A DNA stretch of 64,000 bases from Symsagittifera roscoffensis (Eukaryota > Xenacoelomorpha > Acoela > Convolutidae): the NCBI RefSeq assembly GCF_963678635.1, contig NC_087065.1:72735345-72799344 (forward strand), written 5' to 3'. The notes beneath the pieces are model-generated. The model was given only the letters and a program-made list of their open reading frames with translations. It was not told the origin of the DNA and ran no database searches. The translations under genes were made by a program, and so were the position numbers. This document shows positions 34,412-49,400 of the stretch, piece after piece. Position 1 is the first letter of the stretch; each line of letters begins with the position of its first letter.

Positions 34412-37400
34412 ATGAGTGCCCCAGTTCAGGGCACTAATGACGCGTGCACGCTCAGCAAGGCAGCTATGGTCCACAAAGGGTACTTCAAGGATCCATATGT
34501 GTCCAAATTTGTCTCGTCTGTTGTTACGAGAAGCCCAATCATTAACCGTGGATATTTTATAAGAGCTTATGCAGTACAGGCGCTTGTCACTCATCTATTG
34601 AAAAAGTCGACTTGTAAAGACGATGCTGGCAATGATGTGCCTATCAAACAGGTTTGCATTTTATTTCAGAATTTTAGAAGCAAATATGTCGAATAAATTC
34701 AATTTTGTGAGACTTGAGATAACTCAATATGGAGTGAAACGGCAAAAAAATTGGGCCAATCCTATTTGAAAGTCAAAGGTTGAAAATGAAACTTTAAAGC
34801 AATTTGTTATATTTTTTTGTGTAAATGTATGGTATGTTTTTTGTTTACAAATCAGCATAATTTTAGACGTCAACAAGGGGGTTGGTATAACTTAAATAGT
34901 TGGAATAGCAGCAAAAAAAAAGAAAGGCTCCAATTATGGAAATCAAATGGCTGTCAGGAACCAAATTTTGAAAAATTTTCTTCTAAGCTAGTCACTACTG
35001 TTTTGGGGGAAAATTAAAAATATCGATAACGTCTGTGTGAAGTTGGCAACAGTTTTATATTCGATTTTATTGGGGCGATTAGGCCGAAAATTTGCGATTA
35101 TGTTTTATGCTTTTTAGGCATCCCTGATTCTAAATCGAAAATGACATTTCAGAACTTTTGAATCAAATTGCATGTGTCTCTAGAGAATGTAAAGTCAGCT
35201 ACAGATTCAATTTTATAGTTTCAGTCCAAATAATTTACTCAATAAAACAAACGTTTTTAGTCAGTAAAGAAAAGTTAACTGATAGTTTGTCGAATTGAAA
35301 AATAAGTTTTTTAAAAGTTAATTGTTAAAACGAAAGTTAATATTTTTTGGGGTTCGCCAATTTTCATTTTTCATGACCGAGTTTTTATCCCCATATATGC
35401 ATTAGAATCTAATATGTATTTGTTGTCAACTTCCGAGACGTAGGTTGAGATTTGAAGATGAAGTAAAAAAAATCTGCAAAAGTGAAACCTTGACCAAATT
35501 ATAGTAGATATTTTGGGGTTCTACGGGGCACAACAGCAATTCTTCGTAGAGAGCTGAACCTTGGTATTATTGTTATCATTACCATTGATCTTCATCTTCA
35601 CTTCACATTACCAATACCAATGATCTTCACTTTCCTTATTACACTTGCAATCAGCTTAAAATGTAATTAATTACAAACCTTCTTTTTTAACCTAACTCGC
35701 AAATAAAAGTGTTCAATAAAAGCCGGAATGCACTCAGACAGTCGAAAGCCCTCAACTTGGCAGAACAGGACTCCTTTGATTCAGCAGTCTTTAGAGACAG
35801 GTTAAGTTCGAGAATTTTGTATATTAAGAGTCGATGAACGTAGTGAAGAATCTTATTACACTAGCGATCAGCGTAGTGTATTACTATGAACCTTCTTTTT
35901 TTTCTAAATAACTCGCAAATAAAAGTTGTTGAAAGTGTTCAACTTATTTGGAAATTTCAATATAGTATTGGAAATTGCATAGCATCTGGGCTCTTTTTCC
36001 TCCCCCTCCTCACCTGCAAAATTTTACAAGTTAAAATTTTGTTCACGTTGTTCGATTAATACGAAAATTGATTTACGGACTAATTAGGTTATAACAAACA
36101 TATTTGGGCTTCATAATTAACCTTGTAAAACCACTCGTTACACCATGAAATGCATGTACGTGTGAGTTAGTGTTTGGTAACTATTAAGCTTCCGTGGCTG
36201 AGTAGTTAGTGTGAGAGTCTCTTAATCTGTCGGTCGGAAGTTCAAATCTCTAAGCTTGCCGAATTTTTTTCCACTAATTCGAGACTCATTTCTAATTTTT
36301 ATTATTATTTAGAGCTGCTGTTTGTCGTGTTCTCGCAAGTTTTTGCGAAGTGAGGCTTTGCCTCTGTGTACATTTTTGGTATAACTTCCATAGGTTAATT
36401 ATGAAAAGTTCAGGTTTTGAATGAAAAGCAGTTTAAGGCTATGAGCAAAAATCCAGGTTAAGAATGTAAAGCAGTTTAGGTTGTGAACAAAAAATCCAGG
36501 TTGTGAATGTAAAGCAGTTTAGGTTGTGAACAAAAAATCCAGGTTGTGAATGTAAAGCAGTTTAGGTTGTGAACAAAAAATTCAGGTTGTGAATGTAAAG
36601 CAGTTTAGGTTGTGGACAAAAAAACCAGGTTGTGATTGAAAAGCAGTTTAGGTTGTGAACAAAAATCCAGGTTGTGAATGAAAAGCAGTTTAGGTTGTGA
36701 AAAAAAATCCAGTTTGTGAATGAAAAACGATTTGGATTGTAAACAAAAAAATCCAGGTTGTAAATGCAAAGCAGTTTAGGTTGAGAACAGGAAAATCCAG
36801 GTTGCTAAAGAAAATTTCATGTTTCGAATGAAAAGCATTTTAGGTCGTTTCTTTGGGTGCTGGCTTCGACACCATGTTCTTCCGTTTGCGGGACAGTGGA
36901 GCCACTGAACATGTGGTCAAGTATGTGGAGGTGGACGCAGAGGCAGTCATGGACAGGAAGAAGGCCATGATCGAGAAGGAGAAGCTGCTGAATGAGTGAG
37001 GTTTAAAATGGTCATTCACTTCAAAGCCATTGTTCACTTTACAGTTTACTATGGCTGTTTTTCAGTTCATATTCATTGTTTGGATCACATGTAAATGGAA
37101 AAAATATTCCTAGGGTAGTTCATTTCATTTAAATTCAAGTGCAGTCACGGAATGATGAAAATGTATATCTTAATTTTACAAGGAAATTATTGAATAATCT
37201 CTGTAACTAAGTATGTTAAATGTTTGACTGTAATTTTAACGTCTGTTTATAATGATCTTACAAAATTACCAGTACAAAATTTTTTGCTTGATGACACGAG
37301 TATGTTTTGCTCACTTTTTTTTCAGGAAAAATTCTTGAAATTTGTTCACGCTCTAATTTGATTTTCGCTGTTTGACTTTTTCATTTCTTTTGTTAAATGA

Positions 37401-40400
37401 AAGCAAACTCCACCATCAAACAGCAAAAGTGAAATGTCATGAAAAAAGGTGAATGACTTCTAGTTTCAAAAATGATCTTTAATTTCCTAATTTTCCAGCG
37501 GATTTTAAAATTTGTTTTTTCATCTAGTACGAAAAAAGTACCAATCATGAGCAGTACTCACATTCCTGGTTTTTTTACACTTTCCCAACTCTGTTGGCTA
37601 TGTTTTGTTATTTCAATTTCTTTTTTGAATTTGGGAGTTGTTAATGTGAACATCGCAAAGGCTGTGAAATTTTTGGACTCATAACGACTTTTTGATAAAC
37701 TGAGGACTTTGCTTAGCGTTTCTTATAACTTTCCTTCAGCATCAGACGGAATTGAAAAGTTTGCTAAGCCTTAAATAATTTGCTAAATTGGTTTAGAATG
37801 ATGACATATTTTTCTTAAAGTCTTAGTTACTTTCTTTTTCTAAATGAGTTATTTTTCCAATTCCTTCTTATAATGGATCTTTTTCCTTTACTTCTTAATT
37901 CTGAAAAACAGCTTTATTCTGTTGGAGCTTTTTTCAATAGTTTCATCAGCCATATGTGATAATTTGCGTCCCATCACTTCAAATTACTCAATTTTTTTGT
38001 TCAATTTCATTCATAATCGTTACTTTACGCGTTATTCCTCAAGCAGAGCCAGCAGAGATTATAGAACAACAGAAGTCCCTGAACAATAGAAGAATTGAAA
38101 ACCAATTCAATTTGTTTGGGGATTTTACATAGCTTGATTTGAGCTATATCAGCTTAATTAAACTGCAATCAATGTTGTTGTATGGTACAGTAAAGCTCAA
38201 TCGAGCAATTGTCAAGCAATTGATTTTAAAACAGGTTTCGATTATCTAGTGGGGATATTTTGGCTTTTCTAGCCGTATTTTTCTACTTTCCTATTTTGAA
38301 AAACTTCTTTTGATCGTTTTTTGTTTGTGTTGTCGAAGTCACGTTTCGTCTTTGTGTTAACGGTGTTCTTCGTTCTTTTATTTTTCAGCAATATTTTGTG
38401 AGTAATTTGTTTTTTTTTGTCTTTGCTTTGCAGGAGTGAACAGAAGCTGTTGCACTTGGTTGGCGGGGACTTGTCAGACTGCGACAAGTTATTCGGTCAG
38501 CTGAAGTCGTTAGTGTCGCCTAAGTTCGGAGTCCTGTTCCTCTGCGAAGTGTCTCTCGTGTATCTACCAACTGAGAAGAGTGACGCTATTCTTACACTGA
38601 TTGCCAAGGTAAGTAAGCCATACTTCAGTTACGAATTGACTAGTACTTCGATTAGTACAGAATTAACACAAAACTCATTGTAAAATCATTTTTATTGAAT
38701 TATCGATTTATTCGATTTATTTAAATATTTTTTGAGTAAGTTTAAATGAGGAACCGATTTTATAAAAACAATTAAGACAGAAATGAATTTTTCTTAACCT
38801 CAGCCAGCATATCATCAAAAAAGTTACCAATTTGAAACCAGGTATAATATTATTGGATTTTATTCAGTTGATTTCTGTGCTGCGTATGTAGAGGTTCCCA
38901 CGGAGTGTCTGTGTGTTGTACGAACAAGTGAACACCAGGGACCCTTTTGGACGTTTCATGACAAAACACTTCAGGAAACTCAACTGTCCCCTTGGATCCC
39001 CAGAGACATACAACACCATACCCAAACTGAGACAGAGGCTGAAACCTAAATTTATAAAGGCAATCAAAGTTACAAATTATATTCATTCTACTTTGTTGCT
39101 TATTCAAAGGCATTTGCTGTTGTCATTTAATGGGAAACATCATATTTTGTTTCAAGATTCTCTCTATAAAAGAGCTCTACTAAATGCTTTCCGAGGAACA
39201 AAACACCGTAGTCTGGAGTTCTTCATCGAATACGTTTTAATTGTGGGATCATTGCCAATTTATGATAAGCGATATATCAGTATTAAATGTTGCTTAAGCC
39301 ATATCATAGTTTCGGTTTGTCCTTGGTCCAAGCTGTGTTTTTTTACGACGAAATTTGAAAATCTTCACCTTAAAATGATGGCTAAGTCTGAGAGTCTTTA
39401 CGAGTCTATCAAATGCAGAAATCTTGACAACAACACGAACACTGAGAACATTTAGGTTTTGACAGCTGACGTGAACCACATTGCAGTTCAAACACTAGAA
39501 AAACAGGAGAGGGAGAGAGTGGGAAAACTGGAACAGTTTGATGAATTTGAGGAACTCACGCTTCTTAACTCACACTACACACTGTCACTCCTCGTGGCCA
39601 AAGACTTGGTCATACCCAAAGTATGGAATCCTATCTGCATTAGTACAGTGTTTCTACGCTCCAAAGCTTCGATAAAAATGATTCCGAAAATATTGGTACA
39701 CAGAGGTGAATTTTGGATTTTGAATGGTTGCAGGGCGTATTTTAACAACGTCGATCAATCGATCTTATGATTTTTCTCGAAACTCTAAGATGAAGTTAAT
39801 TTGCTATATGTGTTGGGTGTTTTCGCGCCTCTGTTAAATCCATTCAAGTTTTTCTGTTTGTTCGCTGACTTAGCAGCTGTTCTGTATTTTTTCATTATAA
39901 AGTGTTTTTTCAGGACTATCTTTTTTCAGAAAATTTGGTTTTTCGCCGTTGGAGTTTTGAATTCAAAAGTCAATTCAAATTCATTGAAAGCAGACTTCTA
40001 TTTTCAGATTTCCTAGCGAAATAAAAAAAGTAATCCTCCGATCCAGTTTACTTTAATTGGGTTAGTTTCATAAAAAAAACTGTAACCATAGAAGATTCAG
40101 GATTTTGAAGAGCTTAGAGGTTAAATATTTTTCTTAAATCTCATTTTTTTGGTCTCCTTAAGTCTCCTTTAATTTGCCCTCCAAAAGTAATGGGTTACTT
40201 TTTCAAATTTTTCAATTCGCTCTCCAAAAGTTCATTAATTCGCCATCCAGTCCGAACGAATAATGGTGCCAATATTAATTAAAGATCAAAACAGCCTTTG
40301 ACTAACAGAATCAAGATGATTTCATTTAACAAGGGAATGCAGTTAGCAGTTAGCAAGCACTGTCATACATGAACATTGATTTTTTTTGTAAGCAAATTGC

Positions 40401-43400
40401 GTTTCAGAAACTGGCAAATAGAGTATTTTCATAGCTTGGTCTGTAATCGATTCAATTAAATCAAAATGTGCTAAATAATCATTTTTTGGCAAAAAATGAA
40501 ATCAATTATATCATTAAATTCATAATAAAATCTGAAGTAAGCACCGAAGTGCACCGACTAAAAAGTAATGCAATTATGAATTCCTTAACAATTATGCCCT
40601 TAAAAGTTTACAAATCGATATAAAAATACACCAGAAATTGTAATTGCTATGCCACACCTGCAAGGATTGAACCTGAGTTGCAAGAACAACAAAAGCAAAT
40701 TACTAGCGTCGAAATAGTTCTCAAATAAATTATGTTATCTTTATCTTTTAGCATCAGAAGTATCATCCACTGGCAAATAAGAAAACAAAGAAACAAAAAC
40801 CAGCTAACTAAAACACTTCGGCAGTGTATTTATCACAGAATTCGAAAAGCGTTCTTTTGTTATAAAAATAACGCAAACGATCGATCAAGCCTATCAAGTT
40901 TGCTATTTGAGTGCATACATGATTACGGTCGCAATTAGCAATCGTTATCAAATCGGAATGTCTTTTTTCGGGCTAACAACTTGTTTAACAGAATCCCTTG
41001 AATCACTAGGTACCTTGGTTTATAATGAATTCAAATTTAGAAACGTCTCCGGCACATTTAGTCTGGAGGTAACGACTACACCTGAAACGGCAAAGGTCCT
41101 GGGTTCGAATCTGGCTAGTGCCTGTTTTTTTAACGGGAAATATACGCAGACAAATGAGCCGACATTTTTTTGAAACGCAATGTTTTGTCGGCTGAGTTGC
41201 CACATCGTAGATTTTTTCGCTGAATGCTTTTCCATTATATTTTTTTTTTGTTTTCTTTTTTTCATGCAATTTGTAGTTTTTATAAACTTGAATGCGTCTT
41301 TTTTCTTTTTTTTTTTTTGCTTGAAATTTTTTTCTGTCTATCTGATTTTAGCGTATACTTTATGGGCTTGATAAGATAATTTGCGTTGTTTTTGAAAACT
41401 TCAATTTGTATGCTTTCCTCCGGATTGCACCAAAGTTAAAATTGTAAAAATGGCTTTTTTCAAGTTTTTTCATGACAACAATTTTTTTTTCGCTCAAAAA
41501 GCGATTCAGTTTTAATTAAGCCCCATCGAAAGTGTTTCTGGACGTGTTTCCCGCAAATATAACATCATTACAGACAACATTTTAAAATCTTGCACTTTCA
41601 GTTTCTTCGAAAAAGTTTTCGTTTTCTTTAGACTTAGTTGCTTCCTTTCCTTTCCTGTCTGCTATCTTGTAATGCTATTTTTCTGGTATCGCAAGTGATG
41701 CGAAGCTCTGCTTTGCCTTTGTGTCTTTATGTACTTGAAGTCAAAACATATACCCAGATGTTCAACACATGAGCTAACACAGAATTGAAGGCCGTCTATT
41801 CGCATCAGCCTAGGGGGGGGGGGAGTTTCCGAAATATATCAAATGGCATCAGTTTATTTTTCGATTAAACGATAGTTTTTTTGGAATTCAGCCAATGCCC
41901 TACCCTACTAAGGTTTTTCTGAAACTCAATCTTTTACTTAGAAATCAGAGAAGTATCACCTGCATAATGAATAACAGCGGTACTTCAGCTGACGAATTCA
42001 GGTTATTGATAAAAATTAAAAGTAGTAAAGGGCCCAACATAGACCCCTGTGGTACACAATGAGACACATGAAGTGTTTCGCTTTTGAAACCGTCAACGTC
42101 CAAACCCGGCAAAGTCCAGAAAATATCCACAGTGAACCGTATTAGACTAATCTTTGCATTTTGCTGTTTTCTGAATTGTTCATACAGTGTGCGATCGCCT
42201 CGAAACAACCATTTTCAAGTGTAAATTTACACGTTTGGACATTGCATTTTCTGTTTCTTTTGTCATCCATATTTTTTGAGGTTTTCCTACCCTTATGTTG
42301 CGGATATTGATCTAGTGTTTTAACAATGTTGCCATTGAGGACACGACTGTCAATTACTTGCGATAGATTTTCCAATTAATCCTTGTACACTGGAGACTTC
42401 TTTTTGAAACGTTCTCTTTCTATAATGTTTTGGATGACTTCAAGTTTCTGTAGGTCACTTTCACGTCTGCAATTTTTGGAGCATACGGGAAAGAAAAAAA
42501 ACTAGGATAAAGATCTGTTCTTGTGTCATGACTTATTTCTGAGGTATATTCTTTTGTTATGTGAAAAAGTGTTCTAGAGAAGAACTCGAAACTCTGGTTT
42601 GTCTAGTAGCTTCTGATCTAGTAATGGGGAAAGTTAATAGCTTCAAGAACGGCTTTGTAATTGTTTTGTGCTTCGCCATTCAATAGGATGTCTTGATTTA
42701 AATCTTCACCAATTACCTAAGATATTGAGCAACAGTTTTTTTTTCAATCAGTGTGTCAAGTTCATCGCAAAAGGATGAAATATTAGTTGGGGTGGCCGGT
42801 AAATAACAGCCAAACCATACTTCAATTTTTCCAGCTTACATTTAATCCAATACTTTCAAAATTGTCATGTTAACTTCTAAAAGACTGGTCAAGCTGATAC
42901 CGTTTTTAAGCTTATGCTTACTCCTCTTGTTTTGAGATTTTTTACAACCTTACACTGGTAATCAATTATCTGATGATGTTTTGGATTATCCGCCGTATCA
43001 TTCGGCTATGTTTTAGTTAATAATAGCACCAGGTTTTCTATCCAACTCGCTTAAAACGCTATAAGTTCAAAATACTGAGCACGCTTAGATCTTACATTCA
43101 AATGCAAGATTGAGCAAGTTGATTTTAAAGGGTGCCTATTAACTTTCTTCGGGTTGTTCAACACGAATGCATGGCTGGTATCAATGCCAGAAGTAGATGT
43201 GCTGTGCAATCCATTTTTTTTGGTTTAGGGCAGCAATTAAGGTAGGAACAATAGTTTTAACAACTTGAGAAGCTATTGAAGTCGGCGAATCGGTTTCCTC
43301 GACTGGCGACAAGTTCATTTTCTTTCTCCTTGCACTTTGATTGTTTCGAAGTAACTATTGTAGTGTCGTATTTGCTGTATTTTTATTAGTAGTCTCAGGT

Positions 43401-46400
43401 ACATCAATGTCCAGGCTATTGGTCGCGGACATGTCTAGCGTAGTTTGATCTTTGTTCGCTTCAAAAGACGTTAAGTTAACTCTATGACGGACGCTAAAGG
43501 TTTTGCTTTGGCGTTCGCAAATTTTGGATTGTGTGCGTATATGCCCTGCTTATGCGTAGAAGTCGGGATTTGTTTTGCTCTGGCTTCTAGTTTGCACCGC
43601 GTCATCGAGCAATGAAACGCAATCAAAAATCATGCGGTGCAATTAACTATTACATGCTGCCCCGCTTTTTTCTGTAGTTCTTGAAACATGCGAATCGTCT
43701 CCAAACCATTTCACGATTGGCGTGAAATATGAATTAAAATAATACAGGCGCAAACTTATAACCAGATTTAAGTTGATGATATGCTGCCATGTTATGCTTA
43801 TTCAAAATTATATTCATTTTTTCACGTATAATTTTTAGCTCATCATTTAATGGGTCGGAGCTGATATACATGTTTGTGAGAGGCAGATCTTTCTAGAATA
43901 GTTCTCGAGTCTAACCACTCTCTCTCTGATTTACCGTGTACCTCATCCTGGTTGTCGACATTTCGATTTTCAAATTCACTTTTGTCTTTGAGCTGCTGAA
44001 TTTCATGTGATTGCTTCTCAATAATGTTGAGAAATTTCTTGAGCACATCCACTTTTCTAATCGGTTGGTCAGGCATTGAGTCAATGTCATTGCGCAGTTG
44101 TTGAGTGAATGTGATGTTCCAACCATCATAGGAGAACGTCATTTCAACATCAGTCATTATCTATATTTAATAAGTTTACCTAAACAATTGGACTAAAGTA
44201 TCCTTTATTGCAACATTTTGGATAAAGTACCGGATTATGGATATTTATTGCAAACCTTACGTCGTGCTTTGAATGATCTAGGTACGGGAATAGAGTGCTT
44301 GTCGCTAACTGAAATGATTCTGCTCCTAGTCAAAGTTAGAGCCGAGATAAAAGTGTGCTAAAATCCTGTCAAGACAAAATCGATACGAACCTTTTTATTA
44401 ACATCAAACATTCTTGGCAAATGAAAGCTTGAAATATTGCTATCCGATTTGATCGTTCAGTGGTAGAATTTTCGCCTTATGCTTCAAAAGTTGGTTTCGG
44501 TTTTTCCAGTTATCAATAAAACCAAGCTCATTTTTCGCAATCCTTTCTCAAAGAATGTTCCTACAGCAGGAATTAAAGATATAACGTGGAATTGACTCTT
44601 TTCATTCTTTGAGTATAGGAAATACTTTTGCTATTTTGAGACAACTGGGTTGAACTGCTTCGTCCATTATCTAGTTAAAAATGTTGGACTAATTGTTATT
44701 ATTGGGTAGTTATTTTAATCAATTAATTCGACAGAACCATGCCATGCCACCTTTAGGTTTTTTTATTTAACTGTATCATATTTTTCCTGTTCTTTGATAT
44801 GTGACAAAAAAGAAATGACCATTCATAGTGATTTTCGAAAAATATCTGCTTTTATGAAATTTGCTTTTCAAAAAATCACTGACATTATCTAGTCATTCAT
44901 CTCTGGTTAGCTAGTTATGTGAAAAAAGTGTAACTTGCAAAATATTTTTGAAATTCAAAGCGCTCTAACATTATATATTTTTTATCCGAAATTATGAAGT
45001 TGAAAATTTTCCGTAGATTGGTCAATCGTTTTTCAGTTTCCTTGAGTTCATTGACGTTCAATTTTCCGTTGATTAGTGGATGTCAATCAATGAACCCAGA
45101 AATTTCTGTACCGTTTGCAATTTTCTGCGTTTTAGGCAGTGATGTGCATTTAAACAGTTTTTAAAGGAAAATAAAAATTAAAAGGATAACAATTTTATTT
45201 AAAGGATCCTTTAAATGATTACATTACAGTAAACATTGTAATCGAAGTTTCAAGTTCTCAGTTTTTAGACGATTTCTTCTGCATTCCGTCAGACTCTGAG
45301 CTTTAGAGAACATTCTTTCCGCTAATGCAGGTGAGGGTATTACAGATAAAATAGCTTTTGCTACTTTCGACAACCTTGGAAAACGTTTGTTTTCTCGTTT
45401 GAAGAAGTCAAATGCCAAAATGTCCTCATCGATAGCAAGAAAATCAGAAAATTCTTTATTGAATGTCGTACACAGAGACGTGGGGTGCTGTTTCTCGGGA
45501 CACACGACATTTTTTTAAAATATGTCTTCAATAGGATCGTCAATAAGTTCAATTGTTTCACTTTCGGCTACTGTAGCTTGTAAAATGTGGGGTTCCTCAG
45601 TCGTCAAAGTTCGGCCCATTTCTTCTAGGTACAACTTTGCTCTTTCTTCTTCAGAAGGCATCAGTGCTGATCTTTTGTCTTTACTTGGACTCAGCAAGGT
45701 TGCCGCACAAAATACAGTAGAGAAATCACCAAATCGCCGTATGTGGGAAAGTGTCGTGTACAATCTTGCACAGAAATTTCTTGCTTCTTGATGGATTCTT
45801 TCTTCACGGCTCCATTTGTCAAGAATGTTTGACAAGGTTCTGATAGTAGGCATCACCAAATCTGCATACGGACATTCACTTTCAAGTATACGACCAAGTT
45901 TTTGCACGTTTGTAAGAGTTTTAGCCATGTCTTCTACCGCCAGAGAGTCTAGAAGATGAAAAGGACGCTTTCTGTTTCTTTTGGCTTCATCCAGTTTTTC
46001 GATATTGCTTCTTACCCATACTGCTTGTCTCAGATGACCATACCAACGAGTGTTTGCCAGTTGTGGGCCCTTGCACATTTTACTGAACTCGTTTAGTTGA
46101 TCGAAAAAAGGAACATTCCTAGCTGCATCCCATATAGCATTATTAAGCCTATGGGCGCCACAGCCCAGAAAATTTCCAAAAAGGTCAGAACTAGGTAACT
46201 CATGTTCGTATTGTCCATCAACTTCGAAAGTCTCATCAAAAAACGCAGTGTATTTCTTGCACAGTTATATCAGATCTAGTACTGTCAACCACCATAAATT
46301 CAAGAACTTGAAGTATTTGTGTCCAATTTAGATCAATTGTTGATACGGTAACGAGTAAACACTGTTCACCACGAACGTCGCTCCAATGATCAAGTTGTAT

Positions 46401-49400
46401 TCCAAAATAATTCGCTCCCTTAATTCTTGAAAGGTTTTCGCTAGCAATCGATTGTATGTCATTTTCGATTGATCTGAAGTTAGGAATAGACTGGTATTCT
46501 ATAAGAGCCTGGAGGAAAGACCTTTGAACAGGATTCCGGAACAAATTCATTGGTAAGGGCGTTGAAGCAAATGCAAAGGATACTTTACGACGTTTTCTTT
46601 CCCTCTCAGTAACAACAGAATTGTTGGTTGATAATCTCATTTGATTTGCAGGGCCACTTGACTCTAAGAAGTGTAAATAAAGATCCGAATGTAACCTCTT
46701 CAGATGATCCATATCACTGTTTGTGAAGTTTGTTTTAACAATTCCTGATAATTTCTTGGGACAAACAGTGCATTTGCAGCATTTATCACCTTTTAAATAC
46801 TCGAAATGCTGCTCTAGAAATGGTCGAGTGGCAAACGACTTTCTTCCCATAACTAATTGTTTATTTAGTTCACGTAATTAAGTACTTTATTGATGGCATT
46901 GATGCAAAGGTAAGTTAAAACAATGTTACATTCAATTCAACGTGCATAACATTTCTCCAACATTGCTAGTAATAGTTGAAAGAGCGTAACATCCAATTAC
47001 ATTCTTGTTCATAACGTAATTACGTGCATAACATTCTGTATATCTATGCAAACACATAAGAAACCAACCAACATAAACCGCCAACCAATAAGAAGCAAGC
47101 ACAAAGACTGGCTCTATGACGCAAGGCAAGCGACTAATCCTTTAAATAAGTTGTAATTTTTAGAGGATCATTTAAATGAAATCCTTTTAAAGGATTGGTA
47201 TAAAAAGGGCATAAAAATTAAAGGATCCTTTAAATATCCTTTAAAAGGATAATTTAAATGCACATCACTGGTTTTAGGTGTTTCCGAAAGTAAAGAAGAA
47301 TCGCTGTCAGTGCTGCTACTCTCAACCAAACCTGGAAATGTTCCCCAAGGTCACCACAAGCAAACACCTGAAGATCCAACTACAGCTGTTCAGACACTGT
47401 TCTGCCCTCACAAAAACAAGGTGTTCATTCTCATCAAACCGAAGACCTATCGCTCATAATCTTCATTGCAGATATAATTTTATACCAGATAAGAAACCGG
47501 CTGAAGTTTTAGATTTAGTTTGTTGATTTTTATCATTATATTGTGTGAAAGTCTTTGATCTTTACTGAGTCTAATAATTGGGCCGTGAAAATATGACACG
47601 CAGTTAAAATCTGAAAATATAATACTGAAATTAAGGCAGTTTTGTGGCCCTTAAATTTGGAGTCTGGAACAAGTTTTCACTTTTGAAAGTTTACCGCTTT
47701 TGAAAATTTAAATAATTTGTGCTTTAAGAGTAATGAACGTAGTGAGTACTCTTATAACAGGTCTTTTTTGATTTTTGCGGTTTTACTGTTGATTTCTTTC
47801 TAAGTTCACTTCATTTCCTTTGTTAAATTGATGGTCAGATTATGGAAATTAATTATCAGATTTCCCATCGAAATAAAAGTTTAACCTATTGATCCAGTAT
47901 CTACAAATTCAAAGAAGTTTAAGGCCATCTATTTTTTTCTTCGAAATTCAAAAGTTGAAATTTTTTCAAAAACAGTTTTTGTTTCAGTTTGCTTGCGTTC
48001 ATTACTCTTTTCCAACTGTCAGTTGGCTTTGTTTATTTCTTGGTATGGATCAAGTGTGATGAAGATGAGTAGGTTGTGACTAGACTGTTCCTGGTGGGTG
48101 GATTCGGGTCAGAGTTCAGACTGCAGTCGAAGGAGGGAGAGGGAGATGGAAAGGAAGACAGTCAACAGGGAGGGGATAAAGAGCAACCACATAGCCGACA
48201 GATGCTATTAGCAGACATGGACATTAAGGATCACGCGATAGATGCATTCAAGAGGGTCAAGTACTCGCTGTGGGAGAGACTAAATGCAGTCATGCAGGTA
48301 AAATGCACAAAATGTTTTTAAAAAAAATGAATTATTATTAACGGGTTTCACAGAATTCTCACTGAGTTTCGAAGTTTCGAAGAATTCAAAAAAGACAGGC
48401 AATGGTAACAATGATTTTTCAACAGATTAATACGAAAAGAGAACACTAAATATGGCTCTGTTTATTTCAAGAGTTTTCTTGCTGAAAACGTTAGCTGCGT
48501 GAAAATACACTCACTGAGAATACTGTTGAGCCAGGAAATCAGTAATTTATCAAAATATTAAACTGAACCAGACTGCTCGTATCAGGGCGAAGCCCTGAAT
48601 GTTCCGACTGCCTTTTGAGGTTTATGGAGCAGTAATAACAAAAAAAATTTAAATGTAATAAAATAAAATGAAATTTTTTTTCTTCTAAAATTTGAGTTTT
48701 TTAATGAAAATCATCCCCCCGCACGCCATACAAAGTACAAAAGGATAGATTTCGCTTCTAATAACAAATCAATTATGGCCAATAAGCCTCCTTCAATCAA
48801 TTTGGAACAGTTTTTCAGACGGAATAAATCTCCTTTTACGCGTGAATAGCGCAAAATATATCGCGCGTTGATTGTCCCAATTCGGTCAAAATGGCAATCT
48901 TTAAACTCCCATAACTTTACAAAAAATGGTCACAGATGAAATATCTTTTCAAATTTAAGCTCATGACAACAATAACTTTCGAATGATATAAAAAAATTTC
49001 CGTCAAAAATGGCTAGTTAAAAAGTCGAAATTTGTCTGAAGAAAACAAATCCACCCGAGCACAAATATTCCGCTACTTTCGTATCGAAAGTCGGAACAAT
49101 AATGTCGTAGAACGGCTGGTTTTCTTTGTTTTGCAAGATAATCGTGATCTTTTCCATCTGACGCTAAGAAATGAAAACGCGTAAGAGATACTTCTTGAAT
49201 GGCTTAACTGTACCCAGTTTTCTGACTATTGAATAAGGAGACGATCTTTGACTTCGGACTTCGGGCGTGCTTGAGTTTTTTTTCCACGCAAAAACATGTA
49301 CCATAAGTCATCTTCGGAATGAGTCAAGTATTCTATCAGCGGAAAGTCAGATCAACCGTGATTCAAACGACATTTAAATGTTTGATGTTTGTTTTGATGT

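Noticed and set aside
36409-36843. CRISPR-like array
   Set aside because: Units are tandem without unique spacers, in a eukaryotic intron; it is a minisatellite.
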